NCBI GenBank assembly: GCA_963627615.1
Contig: CAVGBV010000098.1
Location: 1 to 7,008, forward strand
DNA length: 7,008 nucleotides
Source of the DNA: Faecimorpha sp963627615
GTDB lineage: Bacteria; Bacillota; Clostridia; Lachnospirales; Bianqueaceae
Direction of reading: 5' to 3'
The notes under the pieces are model-generated. The model searched no databases. It had not been told where the DNA came from and was given only the letters and a program-made list of their open reading frames with translations. The first letter of the stretch is position 1. Each line of letters opens with the position of its first letter. The position numbers were made by a program, and so were the translations under genes. Positions 1-6,310 of the stretch are shown here, one piece after another.

Positions 1-1
1 C

Positions 2-1675
2 ATGAAGAAGTTGCTTGCAATGCTGCTTGCGGTTGCTCTGGTTGTCGGAGCGGTTGGCTGCAGCGGCACCACCAACGACAGCTCTAAGGCTCAGGATAGT
101 TCCAAGGCCCAGGAGAGCTCTCAGGCGGACGCTTCCCAGGAAGAGTCCAAAGAGGAAGAAGTTTCTGGATTTACTTATCCGGTAGCACCGAACCCGGATG
201 GTTCTCTGGTTTCGATTTCCATGAACAAGGATGATTTTGTACGTGCAGACCTGCCCGCTTACACGATCATCGACGGTAAGTCCTACTACTACGCGGACGC
301 GTTGGAAGAGGCGACCGGTATCCATATGGAGTGGATCGGATCTGCTTCCAGCCCGCAGGCTACGACCGAGGCGACCAACCTGCTGATCGTAGGCGGTACC
401 TATCCGGACGTATGGCGTGTAAACTGGATCACCCATCCGGGCGGCCCGAACGGCGCGCTGGATGACGGCCTGATCCTGAACCTGACCGAGAATAAGGAGT
501 CCTGCCCGAATCTGTTCGCGTACTACGATGAAAGACCTGACGTAAAGAAACTGGTTGTTAATGATGACGGCGATATGTACTGCTTTCCATACATGACGGA
601 GTCTGAAGCAGAAGGCGGCAGCGGCCTGGGCGCCGGCTTCCGTACCGACTGGCTGGCAGAGCTGAACATGGAGCTGCCGCGTACCGTAGATCAGTGGACC
701 GCCGCTCTGGAAGGCTTCAAGAGCATGGGCAAGGGCGGACTGGTATTCGAGGCTCGTTGGCTGTGGCTGGAGAACTCCGCCGCGAACCTGTCCAACGCTT
801 TCGATACGATCTATGGCTTCTATATTCGTGACGGTAAGGTGCAGTACGGCGTTCTGGACGAAGGCTATAAGCAGTTCGTTCAGCAGTTGGCTGACTGGTA
901 CGCAAACGGCCTGCTGGACGCGGACTTCGCGACTGTTGATAAGAGTACTGTTAAGGCTAAGTGGGCTAACTCCGAGGTTGGTGCGGTTCTGCTGCACTCC
1001 GGTGATATCGAGAATGGTATTATCGCGAACAACGGCGAGAACTTCGAGTGCGATACCGTTCCTCCGATGGTTATGAACGAGGGCGATGAGGCTCAGTTCG
1101 GTCATTTCAATGCCAAGTTCAACGGCGGTTTCATGCATTCTGTAGCACCTGGCGAGAACCAGGAGATCGCGATGCGTTGGTGCGATTATCTGTACAGCGA
1201 TGCCGGCCGTAAGCTGACAAGCTTCGGTACCGAGGGTATCACCTGGATCGCTGACGAGAACGGCAACCTGAAGGAGTTCACCGATCTGGTTATGAACAAC
1301 GACACCACGACCGATTCCCCGAGCACGATCCTGTATCAGTTCGGTTGGAAGACCAACTGGGGTTATCCGCAGATGCCGGAAGTTCGCGATCGTTTCAACA
1401 CCGATTTCGTTAACAAGGCAAACGCAGACTTTGGCAACACCAACATGAGCGCTCATTACTATCCGACCGTTACCCATACGACGGAAGAGGCTGATGTGAT
1501 TGCCAACACCTACAGCGACATCGAGACCTTCGTTAAGGAAGGTATCATGAAGTTCATCTTGGGTACAACTCCGATGGATCAGTGGGATTCCTTCGTAGAT
1601 TCCATCAAGAGCCAGGGTATCGATGAAGTTATTGCTGTTAAGCAGGCTGCATACGATCGTTTCAAGAGCAGATAA
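2..1675 (+). CDS. Lipoprotein sugar-binding protein of an ABC importer (LplA/YtcQ-like)
   Basis: This 557-residue protein is the extracellular solute-binding component of a carbohydrate ABC importer and captures ligand at the outer face of the membrane. The N-terminus is a lipoprotein signal peptide: MKK, a hydrophobic stretch at about residues 4-17, then VGAVGC with the lipidated cysteine at residue 20. A Ser/Gln/Glu-rich linker follows (about 21-55) and contains SSKAQ twice. The rest is a large Trp/Tyr-rich binding domain ending in AAYDRFKSR, a C-terminal pattern typical of LplA/YtcQ-like proteins. The length, over 500 residues, also fits that subgroup. The two permease genes follow on the same strand. 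The ATG is at the second base of the window, so promoter and ribosome site are not visible; the signal peptide supports this start. Codon use leans to CTG, ACC, AAC and CGT, as in strongly expressed genes. The ligand, probably an oligosaccharide, cannot be told from sequence. Confidence 0.92.
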   Translation: MKKLLAMLLAVALVVGAVGCSGTTNDSSKAQDSSKAQESSQADASQEESKEEEVSGFTYPVAPNPDGSLVSISMNKDDFVRADLPAYTIIDGKSYYYADALEEATGIHMEWIGSASSPQATTEATNLLIVGGTYPDVWRVNWITHPGGPNGALDDGLILNLTENKESCPNLFAYYDERPDVKKLVVNDDGDMYCFPYMTESEAEGGSGLGAGFRTDWLAELNMELPRTVDQWTAALEGFKSMGKGGLVFEARWLWLENSAANLSNAFDTIYGFYIRDGKVQYGVLDEGYKQFVQQLADWYANGLLDADFATVDKSTVKAKWANSEVGAVLLHSGDIENGIIANNGENFECDTVPPMVMNEGDEAQFGHFNAKFNGGFMHSVAPGENQEIAMRWCDYLYSDAGRKLTSFGTEGITWIADENGNLKEFTDLVMNNDTTTDSPSTILYQFGWKTNWGYPQMPEVRDRFNTDFVNKANADFGNTNMSAHYYPTVTHTTEEADVIANTYSDIETFVKEGIMKFILGTTPMDQWDSFVDSIKSQGIDEVIAVKQAAYDRFKSR

Positions 1676-1694
1676 TAAAAAGGTAATATCAAGT

Positions 1695-1723
1695 AGATAG
1701 AGGCCTTATAAAGGCCTCTATCT
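1695..1723 (+). promoter_or_regulatory. Intercistronic hairpin between binding-protein and permease genes
   Basis: AGATAGAGGCCTT and AAGGCCTCTATCT form a perfect 13-bp stem around a 3-base loop (ATA), 20 bases after the stop of the binding-protein gene. The sequence after it, GTTTATAAAA, lacks the run of T expected of a strong intrinsic terminator. It is therefore more likely a partial terminator or an mRNA 3'-end stabiliser that leaves more binding-protein mRNA than permease mRNA. Such hairpins are well known after binding-protein genes in sugar ABC operons. The structure is seen directly; its function is inferred. Confidence 0.75.
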
Positions 1724-1750
1724 GTTTATAAAAGGAACGGAGGTTTATGG

Positions 1751-2698
1751 ATGGAGACTCCTAAGAAGAAAAAGAAACAGGGTTTTGGCCATGTTTTTGT
1801 CAAAGACTTCAAGGCCAATTATCTTTTGTATCTGCTGGTTCTTCCCGTGCTGGCCTATTATATCATCTTCGCATACGGGCCCATGGGCGGTGTTATCATT
1901 GCGTTTAAGAACTTTAAGCCGAATCTTGGAATCTGGGGCAGCCCCTGGGCCAAGAATTACGGATTTCAGCATTTTCTGTCCTTCTTCAATTCGATTTATT
2001 TCAGCCGTACAGTAACCAATACATTGCTCATCAGCCTGTACGGTATTATCTTCGGATTCCCGGCGCCGATTCTGCTGGCGTTGATGATGAACGAAGTGAA
2101 AAACAAGCTCTTTAAGAGAACGGTGCAGACTCTGACCTATTTCCCGCACTTTATCTCTACCGTAGTTATCTGTGGTATGATCCGTCAGTTCTGCCTGTCA
2201 ACAGGACTGTTCAATCAGATTACAGGACTGTTTGGAGCGCAGGCGGTTCCTTTCCTGCAGTTCCCGCAGTATTTCCGTACGATCTACACGGCTTCCGGTA
2301 TCTGGCAGAGTGTAGGTTGGGACAGTATCATCTATCTGGCCGCGATTACCGGCGTGGATATGGAACTGCATGAGGCGGCGGCTCTGGACGGAGCGGGACG
2401 CTTCGGAAGAATCTGGCACATTACACTCCCGGCCATCAAGCCGACCATCGTTATCTTGCTGATCATGAAGGTCGGAGGCATGATGAGTGTTGGACATGAA
2501 AAAATCCTTCTGCTGTATAACGAAGCGATCTATGAGACGGCAGATGTTATCTCTACATACACCTATCGTCGTGGTCTTCTGAAGGGAGACTACAGCTTCT
2601 CAACGGCAGTTGGTCTGTTCAACTCGGTTATCAATTTCATCCTGGTATGCATCGCCAACGCGGTTAGCCGCAAGGTGACAGAGACCAGCTTGTTCTAA
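1751..2698 (+). CDS. ABC sugar importer permease, LplB/YteP-like
   Basis: This 315-residue polytopic membrane protein is one of the two channel subunits of the importer. A lysine-rich cytoplasmic N-terminus (PKKKKKQ, residues 4-10) precedes the first membrane helix at about 24-44. AYGPMGGVIIAFKNF (41-55) is characteristic of LplB-type permeases, and further hydrophobic segments follow. The cytoplasmic EAA loop that contacts the ATPase is clear at about 208-229: EAAALDGAGRFGRIWHITLP. The start is set by GGAGG at 1739-1743, seven bases before the ATG. Another ATG at 1747 is out of frame. The gene lies between the binding-protein and second permease genes and is probably co-transcribed with both. 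The length is normal and the frame intact. The family is clear; the substrate is not. Confidence 0.93.
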   Translation: METPKKKKKQGFGHVFVKDFKANYLLYLLVLPVLAYYIIFAYGPMGGVIIAFKNFKPNLGIWGSPWAKNYGFQHFLSFFNSIYFSRTVTNTLLISLYGIIFGFPAPILLALMMNEVKNKLFKRTVQTLTYFPHFISTVVICGMIRQFCLSTGLFNQITGLFGAQAVPFLQFPQYFRTIYTASGIWQSVGWDSIIYLAAITGVDMELHEAAALDGAGRFGRIWHITLPAIKPTIVILLIMKVGGMMSVGHEKILLLYNEAIYETADVISTYTYRRGLLKGDYSFSTAVGLFNSVINFILVCIANAVSRKVTETSLF

Positions 2699-2711
2699 GG
2701 GGGGTACAGAA

Positions 2712-3587
2712 ATGGTAGAAAGAAAAACAGCCGGAGAACGAGTCTTTACAGTTGTGAACAGCTTGCTTCTGGTTCTGATATCACTGATCATGCTTTACCC
2801 CATGCTGTATGAGATCTTTGTGTCTCTGAGTGACCCGATCGCACTGAGTAAGGCACCGGGAGCGATTCTGTGGCCGCAGGGCTTCAGCACCTACGCGTAT
2901 ACCTGGGTATTGAGAAAGGCGGAGGTATGGACGGGTTATAAGAATACGATCATCACGATTGTAGTCGGCCTGTGCTTCAACCTGACACTGACGGCCATCG
3001 GCGCGTACTTCCTGACCCGTAAGAAGGCCCTCTGGCATAAGCCGGTCATGATCCTGATCCTGATCACGATGTATTTCAGCGGCGGTATGGTTCCTTCCTT
3101 CCTGTTGGTTAAGAGCCTGGGAATGTACAACACGCTGTGGTCCATCATGATCCCGAACGCGATCTCCACATATAATATGATTCTTCTGCGTTCGTATTTC
3201 TCTACGATTCCGGAGAGTCTGGTGGAGTCGGTTCATATCGACGGCGGCGGTCATGGCACGATTCTGTTCAAGATCTTTATTCCGCTGTCACTGCCGGCCA
3301 TGGCGGTAATGGTGCTGTATTACGGTGTAGGCCACTGGAATACGTACTTCAACGCTATGATCTATCTGCAGGACCGCAGCAAATATACGCTGCAGCTGAT
3401 CCTGCGCGATATGCTGATTCAGGGCTCCAACCTCGATGTTGATGAGCAGGATGCCGAGTATCAGCAGGTAGTAGAGAGTATCAAGGGTGCGATGGTTGTC
3501 GTATCCACAGTTCCGATCCTGTGTATCTATCCGTTCCTGCAGAAGTATTTTGTAGGCGGTATGATGATCGGTTCTCTGAAGGGTTAA
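2712..3587 (+). CDS. ABC sugar importer permease, LplC/YtcP-like
   Basis: This 291-residue protein is the second channel subunit and is expected to pair with the preceding permease. The first membrane helix is at about residues 14-34 and ends in LYPMLYEIFVSLSDP, a typical start for LplC/YtcP-type (CarB-type) permeases. Several more helices follow. The EAA loop at about 172-194 reads ESVHIDGGGHGTILFKIFIP, with the usual Asp-Gly at 177-178. The C-terminus VGGMMIGSLKG matches the conserved family ending. A G-rich ribosome site (AGGGGGGT, 2698-2705) overlaps the stop of the upstream gene and sits seven bases before the ATG; the two genes are 13 bases apart, so translation is probably coupled. No ATPase or glycosidase gene follows before the terminator, so ATP hydrolysis is presumably supplied by a shared MsmX-type protein encoded elsewhere. 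Confidence 0.93.
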   Translation: MVERKTAGERVFTVVNSLLLVLISLIMLYPMLYEIFVSLSDPIALSKAPGAILWPQGFSTYAYTWVLRKAEVWTGYKNTIITIVVGLCFNLTLTAIGAYFLTRKKALWHKPVMILILITMYFSGGMVPSFLLVKSLGMYNTLWSIMIPNAISTYNMILLRSYFSTIPESLVESVHIDGGGHGTILFKIFIPLSLPAMAVMVLYYGVGHWNTYFNAMIYLQDRSKYTLQLILRDMLIQGSNLDVDEQDAEYQQVVESIKGAMVVVSTVPILCIYPFLQKYFVGGMMIGSLKG

Positions 3588-3595
3588 AGAATAAG

Positions 3596-3628
3596 AGAGC
3601 GTTTCTCATAAGAGGAACGCTCTTTTTT
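3596..3628 (+). terminator. Intrinsic terminator of the ABC importer operon
   Basis: AGAGCGTTTCTC (3596-3607) pairs with GAGGAACGCTCT (3612-3623) around the loop ATAA, giving a 12-bp stem with one U-G pair. A run of T at 3623-3628 follows. It begins nine bases after the stop of the second permease gene and ends 22 bases before the next promoter, so it separates the importer operon from the next unit. Confidence 0.93.
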
Positions 3629-3650
3629 ATTAGATTTTTCGAGAATGGTC

Positions 3651-3679
3651 TTGACAAGTGAATATTTTTGCAATATATT
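3651..3679 (+). promoter_or_regulatory. Sigma-A promoter of the membrane protein-tetR unit
   Basis: A perfect -35 box TTGACA (3651-3656), a 17-base spacer and the -10 box TATATT (3674-3679) place a start site near 3686. The untranslated leader would be about 63 bases. The ribosome site AGGAAGGG (3735-3742) precedes the ATG at 3749. The spacer, -10 box and start site are overlaid by the ATATTCAY half-sites listed separately, so the promoter is expected to be tightly repressible. Confidence 0.85.
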
Positions 3680-3731
3680 CATCATGAATATATTATATAA
3701 AATATTCATGGCCGCCTATGAGAGTGAATAT
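3658..3731 (+). promoter_or_regulatory. Probable TetR operator array: five ATATTCAY half-sites
   Basis: The half-site occurs at 3658-3665 (GTGAATAT), 3675-3682 (ATATTCAT), 3684-3691 (ATGAATAT), 3702-3709 (ATATTCAT) and 3724-3731 (GTGAATAT). The second and third belong to a perfect palindrome of 11+1+11 bases (3672-3694) centred on 3683, covering the -10 box and start site. The first and second, and the third and fourth, also form inverted pairs with 9- and 10-base gaps. TetR proteins bind such palindromes as dimers, and a tetR gene is the second gene of the unit, so autorepression is the natural inference. The fifth half-site is just upstream of the first gene's ribosome site. Confidence 0.8.
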
Positions 3732-3748
3732 ACAAGGAAGGGTAGAGT

Positions 3749-4240
3749 ATGAACACAGGTATTTTATTAATTGAGCTGCTGATCCTGACAATTGCCTTCT
3801 CTGCGGAGGTTATTATCAGCATTACCAAAAATCCGGAAGCGTGGGTTGCGGACTATCCGCCTGAAATTCAGGCGGAGTATTACAAAACGCATGAAAATAA
3901 GCGTGAAAAGCTCACAAAGGGTACGATCGTACGGAAGAGCGTTGCAATTATAGTGGCGTTGTTTTTGTTCGCGTGGATGGCACATATTGTCGGCGCGCGG
4001 GATTTTATTACGGGTTCGTTGATAGCTTTTCTATATCTGGTGTGGATCGGCGCATATGATGCTTTTTTCCTGGACTGGGTTTTGTTCGCGAGAGTTAAGC
4101 GGTGGCGTCTTCCGGGTACAGAACATATGGATAAGGAATACCATCAGAAATGGTTTCATGTAAAGGTAGAGCTCAAGGTCCTTCCTTTCGCTGTGGTTTT
4201 TGCTGTTCTTTGCGGATTGGTACAAATCTGGTTATTTTAA
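3749..4240 (+). CDS. Small four-helix membrane protein of unknown function
   Basis: I do not recognise a named family for this 163-residue protein. It shows four likely membrane helices at about residues 3-25, 62-82, 87-110 and 143-162. Between the first two is a charged segment (about 27-60) with YPPEIQAEYYKTHENKREK. Between the third and fourth is a conserved-looking loop with DAFFLDW (104-110), ARVKRWRLPGTEHMDKEY (114-131) and WFHVK (135-139), rich in Arg, Lys, His and acidic residues and possibly a functional site. The ribosome site AGGAAGGG lies six bases before the ATG. The gene is first in a two-gene unit with the TetR repressor 13 bases downstream. It is therefore probably the repressor's target, such as a small transporter, membrane enzyme or resistance factor induced by a ligand. 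That role is inferred from context only. Confidence 0.85.
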   Translation: MNTGILLIELLILTIAFSAEVIISITKNPEAWVADYPPEIQAEYYKTHENKREKLTKGTIVRKSVAIIVALFLFAWMAHIVGARDFITGSLIAFLYLVWIGAYDAFFLDWVLFARVKRWRLPGTEHMDKEYHQKWFHVKVELKVLPFAVVFAVLCGLVQIWLF

Positions 4241-4253
4241 GTGGAGAAAAGAT

Positions 4254-4838
4254 ATGGCAGGTGGATTTACCGACGAAGAAAGAAATAATATCCGTAAAAA
4301 GCTGTTGGAGGCCGGAGTAAGCTTAAGTACCGCCATGGGTTTCAAAAAAATGACAGTTGCTTCCATAGCAAAAGAAGCCGGGGTATCCGTTGGTTCTTTT
4401 TATAATTTCTTCAGCTCAAAAGAAACTTTTGCTGTTTCTATGATAAATGAACTGGAAAACCGTTCATTTGCGGATTTTATGCAAAGGCTTGAGGGAGCGG
4501 ATACGATTCCGCTCAGAGAGTTCCTGCATTGGTATCGGGAATATTTTAGACCGGAGACGAATTTTCTGCTGCGGTTAACGCTTGAAGATACAATCTGGCT
4601 CAAGAACCATGTGACTCCTGGGTCTTATTTTGAGAATGGACCGGACCTGGAGCGAATCCAAAAAATCATCCCATACGTAACGGGGATTCGTACGGATTTC
4701 GATCCTGGCGTGGTAGTGAATTTCATTAAATCTATTTATGCCGTCTATCAGAACAGGGATACTTTTTTTGAAGATGCGCTTCAAACGAATGTTGACCTCA
4801 TCTTTGATGCGATCTATCGATATGTCCGTATTGGGTAA
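4254..4838 (+). CDS. TetR/AcrR-family transcriptional repressor
   Basis: This 194-residue DNA-binding repressor has a typical TetR layout. Its N-terminal helix-turn-helix spans about residues 14-58, with the core MTVASIAKEAGVSVGSFYNF at 33-52 followed by SSKE. The remainder is a divergent ligand-binding and dimerisation domain. The chosen start has GGAG at 4243-4246, seven bases upstream. A longer in-frame start at 4200 would overlap the upstream gene by 41 bases and add residues outside the usual TetR fold, so it is less likely. The gene is 13 bases downstream of the membrane protein gene and shares its promoter. The promoter's ATATTCAY palindromes make autoregulation likely. The inducer cannot be predicted. 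Confidence 0.92.
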   Translation: MAGGFTDEERNNIRKKLLEAGVSLSTAMGFKKMTVASIAKEAGVSVGSFYNFFSSKETFAVSMINELENRSFADFMQRLEGADTIPLREFLHWYREYFRPETNFLLRLTLEDTIWLKNHVTPGSYFENGPDLERIQKIIPYVTGIRTDFDPGVVVNFIKSIYAVYQNRDTFFEDALQTNVDLIFDAIYRYVRIG

Positions 4839-4863
4839 ACGTTTTCAATAGCACCGTTTGCCC
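4833..4863 (+). terminator. Weak terminator candidate at the end of tetR
   Basis: GGGTAAACG (4833-4841) can pair with CGTTTGCCC (4855-4863), with one U-G pair, giving a 9-bp stem around a 13-base loop. The left arm includes the tetR stop codon. Only three T residues follow, so this is a poor intrinsic terminator. It lies between convergent genes and could slow transcription from either side. Confidence 0.35.
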
Positions 4864-4890
4864 TTTGACTACCCGATAGGAATTCGCTTG

Positions 4891-5763
4891 TCAGATTCCG
4901 GTTTTTCTCAAGAACTTTTCTATCAAATCGATATAGTACTCTGATTGAACGATGAATCCTACATGTCCGCCTGGAACACTGAGAATTTCTGCATCCAGCT
5001 TTCTAAATAGATCCGCAAGACGGTTCTGATCCTCTTTTTTGAAAATGTCTTTCTCCGGAAGGAGAACTTGTATTTTCCCACGCAGATACTCGAAATCATT
5101 TTCCTCAAAAATTGGATAGTCTCTCAGCATATACACACATTTAAAACTATGAATAAACCGCTGCTTATAGTTTAAGTCAGAAGCCACGGTTTCATAGAAT
5201 TCTCTGCCATATTTCCAATCCTCTTCTGATTCACATTCCAAAAATCCCTTACTCTTTTTTAGCAACAGGTTCAGTTCTGTTTTCGCGGGAACCAGTTTCA
5301 GTAAAAGAAGGAATATCGGAGTTGAAAATCGTTCTTTTCGGATGTCTCGGACATAATCGGAATCCACCGTCAAGGTGGTCATCAGGATCATGGTTAAAAC
5401 GGATTCCGGATGTCTTTTCGCAAAAATCTGGGCATATACACCGCCATCACTTGCACCAATCAAAATCACTTTTTCAATAGACAGTGCTTTCAATAGCTTT
5501 GCGGTAAAGTCGATCTGTTCGTCCGCGTTGGCGGTATGGAACGGATATTCATAAATCAAAAATCTGTATTTCTTTCCAAGCTTTTCGGCATACGGCATCC
5601 ACATTTCCTGCATCTCTAATCCGTTAAAAAAGAGAATGACCGGCGCGCCATCCTTACCGCCATATTGGTATCTTACCTTCACATCGTCAACAACTGCTGT
5701 TTGATACGGAACCTTTTTCAAAAAGGCATCATACTCTTTTTTGAAGTCTCTGCTATTATTCAT
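4891..5763 (-). CDS. Alpha/beta-fold hydrolase
   Basis: This 290-residue cytoplasmic protein (no signal peptide) has the alpha/beta hydrolase fold. The nucleophile elbow is GASDGG with Ser105. Asp239 (PEKDIF) and His267 (GGHVGF) complete a plausible triad. The oxyanion-loop HG found in many relatives is replaced by NG (residues 47-48, FFNGLEMQ). An Arg/Lys- and Leu-rich cap region lies at about 135-210. The start was chosen from GGGAGG on the minus strand, nine bases before this ATG. A longer frame opening at 5838 would begin upstream of the likely -10 box, so those extra 25 residues are probably untranslated. The gene converges on tetR with a 52-base gap. It is probably an esterase, lactonase or peptidase-like enzyme; the substrate is unknown, and no ATATTCAY sites are seen at its promoter. 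Confidence 0.88.
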   Translation of the reverse strand: MNNSRDFKKEYDAFLKKVPYQTAVVDDVKVRYQYGGKDGAPVILFFNGLEMQEMWMPYAEKLGKKYRFLIYEYPFHTANADEQIDFTAKLLKALSIEKVILIGASDGGVYAQIFAKRHPESVLTMILMTTLTVDSDYVRDIRKERFSTPIFLLLLKLVPAKTELNLLLKKSKGFLECESEEDWKYGREFYETVASDLNYKQRFIHSFKCVYMLRDYPIFEENDFEYLRGKIQVLLPEKDIFKKEDQNRLADLFRKLDAEILSVPGGHVGFIVQSEYYIDLIEKFLRKTGI

Positions 5764-5796
5764 GATTGGCATCCTCCCAACTCTCTTATGTAATAA

Positions 5797-5825
5797 ATTA
5801 TAACATGGTATCGTGAACAAATCCA
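5797..5825 (-). promoter_or_regulatory. Promoter of the alpha/beta hydrolase gene
   Basis: Read on the minus strand, the -10 box is a perfect TATAAT (5797-5802) preceded by TGT, an extended -10. The -35 region 17 bases upstream, TGGATT (5820-5825), is weak. The start site would be near 5790, leaving a leader of about 27 bases carrying GGGAGG. The promoter lies inside repeat block A, and the other copy of that block reads CTATCG where the -10 stands here. Confidence 0.65.
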
Positions 5826-5856
5826 TCCTTTTCAACAACTTTGAAGCAACTTTAGC
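5804..5856 (-). repeat. Repeat block A, copy 1
   Basis: This block aligns without gaps to 6399-6451 at 42 of 53 positions by eye; the best part is 5804-5840 (32 of 37). On the minus strand it can be read as KLLKRMDLFTIPC, against ELLKRMDLVTISC in the other copy. Many differences between copies fall at third codon positions, suggesting a shared ancestor that was once coding. It overlaps the hydrolase promoter. Confidence 0.75.
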
Positions 5857-5929
5857 GATACCATGCAGCAGTGAATCCGACAGCCTAGGTGATATCTTAA
5901 ATTTCCTGCCGGATTTTATGTTTTATCAG

Positions 5930-5980
5930 TTATAAATTTATAATTTTGCCATTGAGCTTCACCCGTAAATATGCTATACT
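5930..5980 (+). repeat. Repeat block B (promoter module), copy 1
   Basis: This 51-base block matches 6814-6864 at 46 positions with no gaps. It includes an AT-rich upstream stretch (TTATAAATTTA), the -35 and -10 boxes and the whole spacer. Similarity drops right after the -10 box. Conservation of the upstream AT-rich part as well as the core boxes suggests a duplicated regulatory segment rather than chance likeness of two promoters. Confidence 0.9.
5952..5980 (+). promoter_or_regulatory. Promoter P1, upstream of a small orphan unit
   Basis: TTGAGC (5952-5957), a 17-base spacer and TATACT (5975-5980) form a good sigma-A promoter; TGC just before the -10 makes it an extended -10. The AT-rich stretch upstream could act as an UP element. 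The predicted start near 5987 is about 370 bases before the terminator at 6311-6360, and no ordinary-sized gene on this strand lies between them. Confidence 0.75.
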
Positions 5981-6069
5981 TTATAAGTGCTAGTGTGTCC
6001 TTTTTCGCAAGCTATGATCGCGTTTGAGACCCTTGCCAATCAAGGAAAATCGAAGGAGAATGAGTATAT

Positions 6070-6144
6070 ATGAAATTAGGTATCGAGGGCGATTCACCTG
6101 ATTCTATATCTCAATATCGCTCCATAAATACCGATAATTCTTGA
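6070..6144 (+). CDS. Possible 24-residue small ORF
   Basis: A 24-codon frame begins MKLGIEGDSP, ends INTDNS and stops at TGA 6142-6144. It is preceded by AAGGAG (6053-6058), 11 bases before the ATG, slightly longer than ideal. A small hairpin, CCTTG/CAAGG (6031-6045), stands just upstream of the ribosome site. The peptide is hydrophilic and acidic, with no membrane segment, no cysteines and no run of a single amino acid as in an attenuator leader. It could be a real small protein, a leader ORF, or the surviving start of a gene whose body was lost. I do not recognise it. Promoter, ribosome site, ORF and terminator in the right order are the only support. Confidence 0.35.
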   Translation: MKLGIEGDSPDSISQYRSINTDNS

Positions 6145-6310
6145 TTTCATCGTGTTTTCTGCACAAATAACCACTATACAACCTCATGTAATTCCATACT
6201 ACTCCACGCCGAAATGGTGTAAAAATGGTGTATGGAAAATCGGATCGCAGGCGCGAAAATGACACACTACTACCTCCCCAAGAAATCGAGTAAAGACTCA
6301 GATGAAGCAC

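Noticed and set aside
2781..3254. 157-codon minus-strand open frame inside the second permease gene
   Set aside because: It is antisense to a well-recognised permease, with no ribosome site or recognisable domain; a shadow of codon bias.
4200..4253. Upstream in-frame extension of tetR
   Set aside because: It would overlap the membrane protein gene by 41 bases and has no good ribosome site, whereas the ATG at 4254 has GGAG seven bases upstream.
5764..5838. N-terminal extension of the hydrolase (MLKRMDLFT...)
   Set aside because: It begins upstream of the extended -10 box TATAAT, derives from a repeat block, and lacks a ribosome site; GGGAGG fits the ATG at 5763.
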